Made by a program: the position numbers and the translations under genes
Origin: Polaromonas sp.
GTDB lineage: Bacteria > Pseudomonadota > Gammaproteobacteria > Burkholderiales > Burkholderiaceae_C
Assembly (NCBI GenBank): GCA_030654695.1
Contig: JAURWY010000017.1
Location: forward strand, 1-64,000
Reading direction: 5' to 3'
Length of the DNA stretch: 64,000 nucleotides
Notes under the pieces: generated by a model
The model's input: the letters and a program-made list of their open reading frames with translations, nothing else
Databases searched by the model: none
What the model was told of the DNA's origin: nothing
Shown: positions 39,943-48,917 of the stretch, one piece after another
How the letters are laid out: every line of letters begins with the position of its first letter
How positions within the stretch are numbered: position 1 is the stretch's first letter

Positions 39943-40686
39943 ATGAGCGAACCTAAAGCCGCATCCACTTCGATCCAAGTCATCAGCAGAATGTTCTCAC
40001 TGCTCGATGCGCTGGCCCAAGAGGGGGGCGCTGTCTCCCTTAAATTTGCAAGCGAGCAAACGGGTTTACATCCGTCGACTGCCCACCGCATTCTCAACGA
40101 CTTGGCCGTTGGCGGATTGGTTGAACGATCAGGCCCAGGGAGCTACAAATTAGGTCTGCGCCTGATGGGCCTAGGGAACCTGGTACGTGCACGACTGGAT
40201 GTCCGAGAGTTGGCCATGCGGCCGATGCAAGACCTCCATCGACTGACGGGGCACTCTGCATCCTTGTTTATCAGACAAGAGGACGATGCCCTGTGCATCG
40301 AACGCACAGTATCTGAACGCAATGGCGTCCAAGTTACACGCGTCATGGGTTTGCGCATGCCACTGACCAGCAGTGCAGCAGGCAAAATTCTACTGGTTCA
40401 AGAGGCCGGGACGGTGCTCAATGCGCTGTCTGAGGCACAAGGTGGGAGGGCTGGCAGTCTGCATACCGAACTGACCCAAATCCGTCAGGCCGGCATCGCC
40501 CAAGATGGCGAAGACAAAGACGCTAATTTGCAATTGCTTGCCGCGCCAGTATGGGACGATCAAGGGCGTGTAACGGCAAGCCTAGCGTTGAATATACCGG
40601 CCGCGCGAGTCAGTACAGAATGGTCTGAGGCGCTCAAGAGCACCGCACAGCGTATCTCGGTCAGCTTAGGCTGGTCACAAACCTGA
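39943..40686 (+). CDS. IclR-family transcriptional regulator
   Basis: The 247-residue protein starts at the ATG at 39943, which has a GGAGG Shine-Dalgarno. The N-terminal winged helix-turn-helix (about residues 10-75, with SEQTGLHPSTAHRILNDL as recognition region) is followed by the IclR effector domain (about 85-245, with LTGHSASLFIRQ, MPLTSSAAGKILL and LLAAPVWDD). It binds DNA and senses a small molecule. The target is not clear; the divergent TIGR03790 gene is the closest candidate. Confidence 0.9.
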   Translation: MSEPKAASTSIQVISRMFSLLDALAQEGGAVSLKFASEQTGLHPSTAHRILNDLAVGGLVERSGPGSYKLGLRLMGLGNLVRARLDVRELAMRPMQDLHRLTGHSASLFIRQEDDALCIERTVSERNGVQVTRVMGLRMPLTSSAAGKILLVQEAGTVLNALSEAQGGRAGSLHTELTQIRQAGIAQDGEDKDANLQLLAAPVWDDQGRVTASLALNIPAARVSTEWSEALKSTAQRISVSLGWSQT

Positions 40687-40712
40687 GCCAGATCAGCCGC
40701 AAATCTAGCCCA

Positions 40713-41885
40713 TCAAGAGGTGACTTTGACGTGCGGCAAACCGCTCAAAGCACCTTTTTGTGGTGCCGTTTGAATCCAACGACGCACACGTTCGGCATCT
40801 GCCTGTCGTGAGTATTTGCCAGTCGAATCCAAAAACACCATGATGAATTTGCGACCAGACATCTGGGCCTGCATGACCAAGCAACGCCCTGCTTCGACGA
40901 TATAGCCCGTTTTTTGCAGCCCGATATCCCACGCTGGGTTACGCACCAAACTGTTGGTGTTGCGGAACTGCACTTGGCGTGTGCCGAGACGGACTGCGTG
41001 CTCATGCGATGTCGATAACTCGCGGATCAATGGCTGCTGGTAAGCTGCCTTGACCAGCGACACCAAATCACGTGCACTTGATTGATTGCTGCTGTTGAGG
41101 CCTGTCGGATCAACGTAGCGGGTATCGGCCATGCCCAAGCTGCGCGCTTTGGTGTTCATGGCTGAAACAAAAGCGGCAAGCCCTCCAGGAAAAGTGCGAC
41201 CCAAGGCATGCGCCGCACGGTTTTCTGACGACATCAAGGCCAAGTGCAGCAACTCACCTCGCGTCAGCGTGGCGCCAACGGTTAAGCGAGATGTGCTGTT
41301 TTTTTCTGTATCAACATCTTCCGTGGCCACGGTCACAGTGTCGTTCATCGGCAACTTCGCCTCAACCATGACCATGGCAGTCATCAGTTTCGTCAAAGAA
41401 GCGATGGGCAAAACCGCGTCGGAATTTTTAGAGAAAACTACTTCATTGGTGTCTTGATCAATCACCAGTGCCACACTAGATTTCAAATCAAGTGGGTCTT
41501 GCGTGTGGTGCAGGCCGTAGAGCTGACCATAAGACACGCCTGATGCGCCTGATGCGGCAGCCATATTGGCGATGACTTGACCTGAAGCAAAGGGGGCTGC
41601 ACTGACAGAGACATGCGCCAGTTTGGGCACGCTCACCATCTCCTTCGTTAACGACAAAGTGGTGCGCGAAACCGCTCTAGCAGCCACAGGGCGTGTGCTT
41701 GAGCGATGAAGGGTGCGCTTCCTAGGTTTTTTAACAGCAGATAGCTTAGGCTTGACGACAGAAACTTTGCTTGATTTGACTGATTTGACTGATGACGAAT
41801 GGGTCTTTTTTGCAGCTTGAGCTGTGGCTGTTACGCCAAAAGCCAATGCAGAAATCAACACCAAAGTCAGCCAGTTTTTATTCAT
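40713..41885 (-). CDS. pbpG: D-alanyl-D-alanine endopeptidase (PBP7/S11 family)
   Basis: The 390-residue protein starts at the ATG at 41885 with a signal peptide ending in AQA-A. A long Lys/Ser-rich low-complexity linker (residues about 27-75) precedes the S11 peptidase domain, which has the three active-site motifs: SxxK (Ser163, Lys166), SxN (Ser220-Glu-Asn222) and KTG (325-327). It cuts D-Ala cross-links in periplasmic murein. The long basic linker is unusual in length and could bind the wall or DNA-like polyanions. Confidence 0.88.
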   Translation of the reverse strand: MNKNWLTLVLISALAFGVTATAQAAKKTHSSSVKSVKSSKVSVVKPKLSAVKKPRKRTLHRSSTRPVAARAVSRTTLSLTKEMVSVPKLAHVSVSAAPFASGQVIANMAAASGASGVSYGQLYGLHHTQDPLDLKSSVALVIDQDTNEVVFSKNSDAVLPIASLTKLMTAMVMVEAKLPMNDTVTVATEDVDTEKNSTSRLTVGATLTRGELLHLALMSSENRAAHALGRTFPGGLAAFVSAMNTKARSLGMADTRYVDPTGLNSSNQSSARDLVSLVKAAYQQPLIRELSTSHEHAVRLGTRQVQFRNTNSLVRNPAWDIGLQKTGYIVEAGRCLVMQAQMSGRKFIMVFLDSTGKYSRQADAERVRRWIQTAPQKGALSGLPHVKVTS

Positions 41886-42007
41886 TTTCAAGCACAGCAC
41901 GGTACAGCCCTTTCGTCTTCACTCAAGTGTAATAAAAAAACACGCAATATCAAAGACTTACGCGTCTTTTATCAAGCGGTCTCTTGAACCAGACCCCATC
42001 GAGCTGA

Positions 42008-43549
42008 TCAACCTTGCGCAGCCACCCTTTCCGCCTTGCTTTGCAGCTTATTCAAAGCGGAGAGATAGGCCTTGGCCGATGCCACGACGATATCTGGATC
42101 TGAACCGACCCCGTTGACAACACGGCCACTATGCTGAAGCCGAACTGTCACCTCTCCTTGTGATTCTGTGCTTCCTGAGGTAATGGCATTCACCGAGTAC
42201 AGGACGATTTCCGCGCCACTTTTCACGACAAGCTCAATTGCCTTGAGGCTGGCGTCCACCGGGCCATTGCCATCGCTGGCTGAACTGTGCTCATGCGTGC
42301 CTGCTGCAAAGACGATACTGGCGTGAGGACGCTCACCCGTTTCGGAGTGCTGAGACAAGGCCACAAACCGATAGTGATCCTGTTCTTGGGTTGCACCGTC
42401 GTTGCCAACCAAGGCAATGATGTCCTCATCAAAAATATCGCTCTTGCGATCAGCTAACTCTTTGAATTTGGCAAATGCGGCGTTGACCTCGGCCTCAGAG
42501 GCCAAGTCAATGCCCAAATCCTCCAGCCGCTGCTTGAAAGCGTTGCGCCCAGACAGCTTGCCCAGCACAATTTTATTGGCCGCCCAACCGACGTCTTCAG
42601 CACGCATGATTTCATAAGTATCACGGGCCTTGAGCACACCATCTTGGTGAATACCGGAGGCGTGCGCAAACGCATTGGCGCCGACAACAGCTTTATTGGG
42701 CTGAACAACAAAACCCGTTGTTTGCGACACCAAGCGTGAAGCCGGCATGATTTGCGTCGCATCAATACCCACATCCAGCCCAAAATAATCGCGCCGGGTG
42801 CGAACCGCCATTACAACTTCTTCGAGCGCTGCATTGCCTGCACGCTCGCCCAGCCCATTGATCGTGCACTCGACCTGACGTGCGCCGCCAATTTTGACAC
42901 CCGCCAACGAGTTCGCCACAGCCATGCCCAAGTCATTGTGGCAATGGACAGACCAGATGGCCTTGTCTGAATTGGGCACCTTCTCGCGCAAGGTCTTGAT
43001 GAAGTGGCCATACAGGTCAGGAATGCCGTAACCCACCGTATCAGGGATGTTGATGGTGGTCGCACCCTCTGCAATAACCGCCTCAATCACGCGGCTGAGG
43101 TAGTCGATATCTGAGCGGTAGCCATCTTCTGCGGAGAACTCAACATCGCTGGTCAGGTTGCGTGCAAACCGAACAGACTGCTTGGCTTGCTCAATGACTT
43201 GCTCCGGTGTCATGCGCAGTTTTTTCTCCATGTGCAACGCGCTGGTTGCAATGAAGGTATGGATGCGCCATGCATTTGCGGCGTTCAAGGCTTCTGCTGC
43301 ACGGCTGATATCGCGGTCATTGGCTCGTGCCAAGGAGCAAACAATAGAATCTTTGATGACGCTGGCAATGGACTTGATGGCTTCAAAATCACCATTGGAC
43401 GATGCGGCAAAACCGGCCTCAATGACATCAACCTTCATGCGCTCAAGCTGGCGCGCAATGCGCAGTTTTTCTTCACGAGTCATGGAGGCACCAGGCGACT
43501 GTTCACCGTCACGCAAGGTGGTATCAAAAATGATGAGTTTGTCGGTCAT
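42008..43549 (-). CDS. leuA: 2-isopropylmalate synthase
   Basis: This 513-residue enzyme performs the first committed step of leucine synthesis (acetyl-CoA plus 2-oxoisovalerate). It has the N-terminal HMGL-like barrel with [16 protein letters not shown], the [14 protein letters not shown] metal motif, and the [10 protein letters not shown] linker. The C-terminal LeuA dimer (leucine feedback) domain covers about residues 390-510. A GGAGAA Shine-Dalgarno precedes the ATG. It lies downstream of pssA with about 70 bases between. Confidence 0.97.
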   Translation of the reverse strand: MTDKLIIFDTTLRDGEQSPGASMTREEKLRIARQLERMKVDVIEAGFAASSNGDFEAIKSIASVIKDSIVCSLARANDRDISRAAEALNAANAWRIHTFIATSALHMEKKLRMTPEQVIEQAKQSVRFARNLTSDVEFSAEDGYRSDIDYLSRVIEAVIAEGATTINIPDTVGYGIPDLYGHFIKTLREKVPNSDKAIWSVHCHNDLGMAVANSLAGVKIGGARQVECTINGLGERAGNAALEEVVMAVRTRRDYFGLDVGIDATQIMPASRLVSQTTGFVVQPNKAVVGANAFAHASGIHQDGVLKARDTYEIMRAEDVGWAANKIVLGKLSGRNAFKQRLEDLGIDLASEAEVNAAFAKFKELADRKSDIFDEDIIALVGNDGATQEQDHYRFVALSQHSETGERPHASIVFAAGTHEHSSASDGNGPVDASLKAIELVVKSGAEIVLYSVNAITSGSTESQGEVTVRLQHSGRVVNGVGSDPDIVVASAKAYLSALNKLQSKAERVAAQG

Positions 43550-43618
43550 GAGGTTCTCCGTGAGACTGCCGTCTTCAATGTGCTTGCTTTGAACGAGGTG
43601 TGTTTGGTGCCGCGTACT

Positions 43619-44470
43619 TCAGCGGTGTAGCCCGGATTCTTCAGGCTCATCCGTCGAGGTTGAAATCACGCTAACCGGCTTGCCTTTCACGCGCCTCCAG
43701 ATATAGACGCCATACCCCGACAGACCATACAAAACAAATACCCCAAACAAAACGATGGGTGGGTGAATGGTTATCACGGCCATCGCCAGCGCAATCGCCA
43801 CAATGACAATGAAGGGCACGGTGCGCTTGAAGTTGACTTCCTTGAAGCTATAAAAAGGAATGTTGGTGACCATGGTTAAACCTGCATACAAAGTAAAACC
43901 ACATGCCAAAAAAATCATGCCCGGCACACTGCGAGCTGTTTCACCTTGGTCAGTCACAACCCAAATCAGCCCCATGACCAATGCAGCGGCAGCCGGACTG
44001 GGCAGGCCTTGGAAAAATCGTTTATCCACAACCGCAATATTGGTGTTGAAGCGTGCCAAACGAAGTGCCGCACCTGAGCAGTAGACAAACGCAGCGATCC
44101 AGCCTAGCTTGCCCATATCTTTGAGCGCCCATTCATAGACGATCAAAGCGGGTGCCGCGCCGAAGGACACCATGTCGGACAAACTGTCCATTTGCTCGCC
44201 AAACGCGCTTTGCGTGTTGGTCATGCGGGCAACGCGGCCATCTAGGCTGTCAAGCACCATGGCACAAAAAACGCCGATAGCGGCTTGTTCAAAGTGCCCA
44301 TTCATGGCCATGACGATGGCGTAAAAACCACCGAACAAACCAGCCAGAGTGAACAAATTAGGCAGGATGTAGATGCCTTTTCGACGAGGGCGAACAAGCT
44401 CTGGCGCATCGTCTAAGGTCAGATCCAAGGCAGCAGCAGCCTTTTTGGAAGGGTCAGTTTGCACAGTCAT
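43619..44470 (-). CDS. pssA: CDP-diacylglycerol-serine O-phosphatidyltransferase
   Basis: The 283-residue inner-membrane enzyme makes phosphatidylserine, the precursor of phosphatidylethanolamine. The CDP-alcohol phosphatidyltransferase signature DG(x2)AR(x8)G(x3)D(x3)D is complete in DGRVARMTNTQSAFGEQMD followed by SLSD. There are multiple spans. In many betaproteobacteria pssA precedes leuA as seen here. Confidence 0.95.
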   Translation of the reverse strand: MTVQTDPSKKAAAALDLTLDDAPELVRPRRKGIYILPNLFTLAGLFGGFYAIVMAMNGHFEQAAIGVFCAMVLDSLDGRVARMTNTQSAFGEQMDSLSDMVSFGAAPALIVYEWALKDMGKLGWIAAFVYCSGAALRLARFNTNIAVVDKRFFQGLPSPAAAALVMGLIWVVTDQGETARSVPGMIFLACGFTLYAGLTMVTNIPFYSFKEVNFKRTVPFIVIVAIALAMAVITIHPPIVLFGVFVLYGLSGYGVYIWRRVKGKPVSVISTSTDEPEESGLHR

Positions 44471-44600
44471 GCTTTATTCAGTGGGGCAAAAAACGAAGCT
44501 GACACACAGACGGTCAGCTCTCTAAAAATAGTTCTCTTAGAGCCACCCCCTAAGAGGGGTGCAGGCCGAGGATAACGCATGGCAAGGCGAGGCGAGCCAC

Positions 44601-45884
44601 TTAAGCGGTCGCAGCAGCATGCAACACCCTTTGGGGATAAGGAATTTCAACAGCCAAACGGTTGAGTGTGGCCAAAATAGCCAGATTGACCGCCGAGCGT
44701 GCACCAAGCTGACCATTTTCAGGGTCAGATATCCAGAACGTGATGGTCAACTCCAAACCATCAGCAGCAAAAGCGGACAGCAATACCAACGGAGATGGAG
44801 CTGGCAAAACCCTGTCTACGATCGCGACTGCATCCTGAAGCTGAGGCAGCAGCCAGGGTAGATCGGTGCTGTAGGCGACTTGGACAACAGTGGACAACAA
44901 CAATTTATCGTCAGCCAAGGTCGCATTTTCGACGCGTTGGGTGATCAACATTTCATTGGGTACGATGGATTCGCGTCCGGTGGCAGAGCGCAGCACCGTA
45001 TAACGGGTATTGATGTCAGTGATGCGTCCCTCAAAATTATCGACCTTGACAAGATCCCCTATCCGCAAGCTGTGCTCAGCGAGGATCACAAAGCCGCTGA
45101 CGTAGTTGGCAGCTAATTTTTGCAAGCCAAAACCAAGCCCCACACCAATCGCACCGCCCAACACGGACAACGCTGTCAGATCGATGCCAGCAGCGGACAA
45201 AGCCATGAACCCGCCCAACGTCAGCAAAATAGCCCGGATGGCGTTGGCGGCGATTTTGCGTATGGATAGGTTTTCAGTTGCCCCTTGGAGCAACTTAGCC
45301 TCTATAGCCGAGGACAGCGATAAGGACAGAATCAACACCAAGATGGCGCTGATTGCGCCTTCTATGAGGCTGCGCAAGCTGACCTGGGTGGCCCCAATTT
45401 TCCAAGTGATCTCTTCTAACTCTGCCATCACCATGGGCATCACACCCGTCACCCACAGAACAGTAATCACCCACGCCAACCATGACACTGTGCGCTCGAC
45501 CACACGCACGGCTTGCGAGTTAGGGAAGGCTACTTTCAGCACTTTGACCGTCAACCGGATGACCGCCAACGACACCAAAATGGGTATAACCAAGCGAAAC
45601 ACGGCCAAGGGAAGCAACCCCATCAACAAACGACGTGCTCCGAGCGCCAGCAACAGGGCAAGAACCGGGAACAAAACACCATCAACGATGCTGCGCCCAA
45701 ACCAGACAGAGCTGGGGTCACGTGCCCGACCACGCCACAAATAAACCAGCAACCAAGACAGCCCCAAGCAAGCAAGCAGTGCCGCAACTTCGGCCAATGC
45801 CGTTGGCTTCACCAGCTGGCTCCAGAGCTGGAGCAACTCATCTGCACTGACGGGGTGGGTGGATTGAATAGAACTGACTGACAT
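44601..45884 (-). CDS. MscS-family mechanosensitive ion channel
   Basis: The 427-residue protein has five or more N-terminal spans (about residues 30-220). The pore helix region GGAIGVGLGFGLQKLAANYV is followed by SGFVILAEHSLRIGDLV, the MscS signature. A beta domain with GRITDINTRYTVLRSATGRESIVPNEMLI and a C-terminal alpha/beta domain follow. It acts as an osmotic safety valve. It resembles the KefA/YbdG-like group with extra spans. It starts 30 bases after the HDAC-family gene. Confidence 0.92.
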   Translation of the reverse strand: MSVSSIQSTHPVSADELLQLWSQLVKPTALAEVAALLACLGLSWLLVYLWRGRARDPSSVWFGRSIVDGVLFPVLALLLALGARRLLMGLLPLAVFRLVIPILVSLAVIRLTVKVLKVAFPNSQAVRVVERTVSWLAWVITVLWVTGVMPMVMAELEEITWKIGATQVSLRSLIEGAISAILVLILSLSLSSAIEAKLLQGATENLSIRKIAANAIRAILLTLGGFMALSAAGIDLTALSVLGGAIGVGLGFGLQKLAANYVSGFVILAEHSLRIGDLVKVDNFEGRITDINTRYTVLRSATGRESIVPNEMLITQRVENATLADDKLLLSTVVQVAYSTDLPWLLPQLQDAVAIVDRVLPAPSPLVLLSAFAADGLELTITFWISDPENGQLGARSAVNLAILATLNRLAVEIPYPQRVLHAAATA

Positions 45885-45914
45885 GAGTGATGTGATGCCT
45901 AAGCGTTGTGGGCT

Positions 45915-46850
45915 TCAGGCGTCCATGAGTGTGCGAACGTGCGCAGCCACACTGCGGCCTAGCGCGCTGAGGTTGTAGCCACCTTCTAGGCAAGAAACGA
46001 TTCGCCCTTTTGAAAACTGCGTGGCCACGGTCATGATTTTGGCAGTGATCCATGCGTAATCAGCCTCAACCAAGCCCAAACCACCCAAATCATCTTCACG
46101 GTGTGCGTCAAACCCAGCTGAGATGAAAATCATCTCAGGCTTAAAGTCAGCCAAACGTGGCATCCAGTAACTATCAACCACGTCGCGGATCAGCTTGCCA
46201 TCGCTGCGTGCAGGTATAGGCACATTGACCATGTTGCCAGCGCGGCAGTCGGCACCACTGAAGGGGTAAAAGGGATGTTGAAACAGACCGACCATCAAAA
46301 CCCGATCGTCATTTTCTAAAATATCCTCTGTGCCGTTGCCATGGTGCACGTCAAAGTCCACCACCGCAACACGTTTGAGGCCCCGCACGTCCAAGGCATG
46401 CCGGGCTGCCACCGCCACATTGTTGAAAAAACAAAAACCCATGGTCTGCCCGCGTGGTGCGTGATGCCCTGGCGGTCTGATGGCGCAAAAAGCATTGTCC
46501 AACTCGCCATCGATGACCGCATCCGTCGCTCGCACAGCGGCGCCAGCAGCACGCCATGCTGCAGCCCTTGTGCCTGGACAAGCCCATGTATCGGGATCCA
46601 ACGCACGCGTCTCGCCAGTAGCTTCGAGTTGCTGAAGGAACTCATCGAGCTCTAAGACGTAGTTCAAATGATGGGCAAGCGCCAAATCGGCGTTGCTGGC
46701 CAAAGGCACCTCCGGCGTCAACATCAGGGCATCTAAACCCAGAGCCCGCAACTGGTCTTCAATGGCCAAAATACGCTGAGGGCATTCCGGGTGTCCCGGG
46801 CCCATGTCGTGAGCCAAACAATCTGGATGTGAAAAATAGCCGGTAGCCAT
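45915..46850 (-). CDS. Histone deacetylase-family amidohydrolase
   Basis: The 311-residue zinc-dependent class II HDAC-like hydrolase has all the main motifs: HPECPQR near the start, RPPGHHA, the FNNVAVAARHAL segment, DFDVHHGNGTEDI (metal ligands), and SAGFDAHRED. Bacterial members act on acetylpolyamines, acetoin-related compounds or other acetylated amines; the substrate here is unknown. It is divergent from the MoxR gene with a 49-base gap. Confidence 0.92.
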   Translation of the reverse strand: MATGYFSHPDCLAHDMGPGHPECPQRILAIEDQLRALGLDALMLTPEVPLASNADLALAHHLNYVLELDEFLQQLEATGETRALDPDTWACPGTRAAAWRAAGAAVRATDAVIDGELDNAFCAIRPPGHHAPRGQTMGFCFFNNVAVAARHALDVRGLKRVAVVDFDVHHGNGTEDILENDDRVLMVGLFQHPFYPFSGADCRAGNMVNVPIPARSDGKLIRDVVDSYWMPRLADFKPEMIFISAGFDAHREDDLGGLGLVEADYAWITAKIMTVATQFSKGRIVSCLEGGYNLSALGRSVAAHVRTLMDA

Positions 46851-46899
46851 GGGTCAGCTTTGATCCGCATGAAGCGCGGGTTTGGGTTAATGTCACGTC

Positions 46900-47868
46900 A
46901 TGCTCCGAAACGACTTGAACCAAGCCATGCAGACAGGCACCGCCACAGCCAATAAGGGGTCTCAGATCAATCAGCTCATTGATCAGGTTAGCACGATCAT
47001 TGTAGGCAAACGAGAGCAGGTCACACTCAGTGTGATTTGCCTGCTTGCGTCGGGCCATCTATTGATTGAGGATGTGCCTGGCGTGGGTAAAACAACGCTG
47101 TCTCAAGCACTCTCTCGCTCCTTGGGTTTGAGCTTTTCGCGTATCCAATTCACCTCAGACCTGCTGCCCTCCGACCTGATCGGTGTGAGCGTATATGAGC
47201 GCCAAAAAGAGGCTTTTGTTTTCCACCCTGGACCTGTGTTTGCACATGTTCTGTTAGCCGATGAAATCAACCGAGCAGGGCCCCGCACACAAAGTGCGCT
47301 GCTAGAGGCCATGGAAGAGCGCCAAGTATCCGCCGATGGTGAGACGCGTCCACTGCCCAATCCGTTTTTCGTTATCGCAACGCAGAACCCCTCCGATCAG
47401 TTGGGCACGCATCCCTTACCGGAGTCACAACTGGACCGATTCGCCATGCGCCTATCCTTGGGCTACCCTGCCCCTGCGGCCGAACGGGCCTTGCTGATTG
47501 GGGAAGACCGTCGTGAGGCGCTGCTGGCGCTACATCCCGTGATCAGTCCAGCACAATGGCAGCAATGGCAGCAGCGTGTTGACGAGATACATGTCGCCGA
47601 TAGCCTGCTGGACTACCTCCAAGCCCTCCTGACGGCCACACGCGATGGCCGCTGGTTTGCGCAAGGTTTGAGCCCACGCGCGGGCTTATCGTTACTGAAA
47701 CTCGCTAGGGCACGGGCGCTGGTGTTGGGGCGCAACCATGTGTCACCCGAGGACATTCAAGTATTGTGGCTACCGGCTGCGGCACACCGCCTGATGCCCC
47801 TGCCTCAATCGGGCAGAAGCGCCAACGCACAAGCGCGTGCACTGCTGGAGGCAACGCCCGTTCCATGA
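46900..47868 (+). CDS. MoxR-family AAA+ ATPase
   Basis: The 322-residue protein has Walker A DVPGVGKTT, Walker B LLADEINRAGPRTQSALLEAMEE, and the FVIATQNPSDQLGTHPLPESQLDRF segment typical of MoxR. It acts as a chaperone-like ATPase that activates partner proteins. It heads a three-gene operon with DUF58 and transglutaminase-like proteins; the stop overlaps the next start (ATGA). An ATG nine codons downstream is an alternative start, and neither has a clear Shine-Dalgarno. Confidence 0.93.
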   Translation: MLRNDLNQAMQTGTATANKGSQINQLIDQVSTIIVGKREQVTLSVICLLASGHLLIEDVPGVGKTTLSQALSRSLGLSFSRIQFTSDLLPSDLIGVSVYERQKEAFVFHPGPVFAHVLLADEINRAGPRTQSALLEAMEERQVSADGETRPLPNPFFVIATQNPSDQLGTHPLPESQLDRFAMRLSLGYPAPAAERALLIGEDRREALLALHPVISPAQWQQWQQRVDEIHVADSLLDYLQALLTATRDGRWFAQGLSPRAGLSLLKLARARALVLGRNHVSPEDIQVLWLPAAAHRLMPLPQSGRSANAQARALLEATPVP

Positions 47869-48917
47869 GCAGATGGGCAGGCATCCAAGGCCAATGGTCG
47901 GCATGGTGGGAGGCTCGCCTGCCACGGCGCGACCACATCACGCTCAACCAACGCAACCTCTACATCCTGCCAACCAAAGCAGGCTGGGGGTTTGCTGCGG
48001 TGTTCATGCTGCTGCTGCTGGCCTCCATCAACGAACAAATCAATCTAGGCTATGCCTTGAGTTTCCTGTTGGGCGGCACCGCCATGACAGCGATTTACCA
48101 GACGCACGGCAACTTGCAGGGCGTGAGCATGCGTTTGTTGACGCTGAGAAGCGTGCACGCAGGTGATGTGCTGAGTGTGGGCCTCACCATCACCAATAAA
48201 CACCGAAAACTGGGTCGATACGGACTGCAAATAACAGCGGGGGACAAAGCACCAGAAGGCACCATGTCGGGCCCCGGCTGTCCACAGGACGTGGAGCTCA
48301 ACCCCGGCAGCGATTGTCACATCGAAGTCGATGTGGCCACCTACACAAGAGGCCGCTTAACCCTACCCCGCATCACCATCGATACGCGCTTCCCTTTGGG
48401 CCTGTTTCGCGCGTGGGCTTACTGGCGTCCTGAAGGGCAGGTATTGATCTGGCCATCTCTAGATACACAAGCCCCGCCACTGCCTTCTTGGCAAGGCGAC
48501 AAGGTCGATGCGAACACCCTTCATGCGGCAACCAGCAACACCGAGATGCACGAGGGATTAAGGGCCTACAGACGTGGTGATCCACAAAGACTGATCGCCT
48601 GGAAAAAATCCAGCCATGCATTGGCATCAGGCACCGGACTGATCAGCAGAGAACCCGCTCAAGGTCATTCACCAGACCTCTGGCTAGATTATGAACACAG
48701 CCCAGGTTTGCGAGGCATGGACACAGAGGCCCGATTAAGCAGGCTGGCTTCTTGGCTGCTGCAAGCAGAACAACAAGCGGCAGCAACAGGCACCCTTTAC
48801 GGACTGCGCTTGCCCGGCATGGATGTCACACGTGGTGCCGGCAGCCAGCACCTTAGGCATTGCTTAGACACACTGTCGACTTGGTCACCATCAGGCCACG
48901 ATCGAGGCGCGACTTGA
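47865..48917 (+). CDS. DUF58-domain membrane protein
   Basis: The 350-residue protein starts at the ATG at 47865, which overlaps the moxR stop. Two spans lie at about residues 35-80, followed by a beta-rich part and the DUF58 core with LRAYRRGDPQRLIAWKKSSH (residues about 235-260) and a distant vWA-like tail. DUF58 proteins regularly pair with MoxR and transglutaminase-like membrane proteins, as here. Confidence 0.9.
   Translation: MSRWAGIQGQWSAWWEARLPRRDHITLNQRNLYILPTKAGWGFAAVFMLLLLASINEQINLGYALSFLLGGTAMTAIYQTHGNLQGVSMRLLTLRSVHAGDVLSVGLTITNKHRKLGRYGLQITAGDKAPEGTMSGPGCPQDVELNPGSDCHIEVDVATYTRGRLTLPRITIDTRFPLGLFRAWAYWRPEGQVLIWPSLDTQAPPLPSWQGDKVDANTLHAATSNTEMHEGLRAYRRGDPQRLIAWKKSSHALASGTGLISREPAQGHSPDLWLDYEHSPGLRGMDTEARLSRLASWLLQAEQQAAATGTLYGLRLPGMDVTRGAGSQHLRHCLDTLSTWSPSGHDRGAT

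Noticed and set aside
44516-44561. Hairpins downstream of the MscS gene as a terminator
   Set aside because: The stems are short (about 6 bp) and not followed by a clear T-run on the minus strand.
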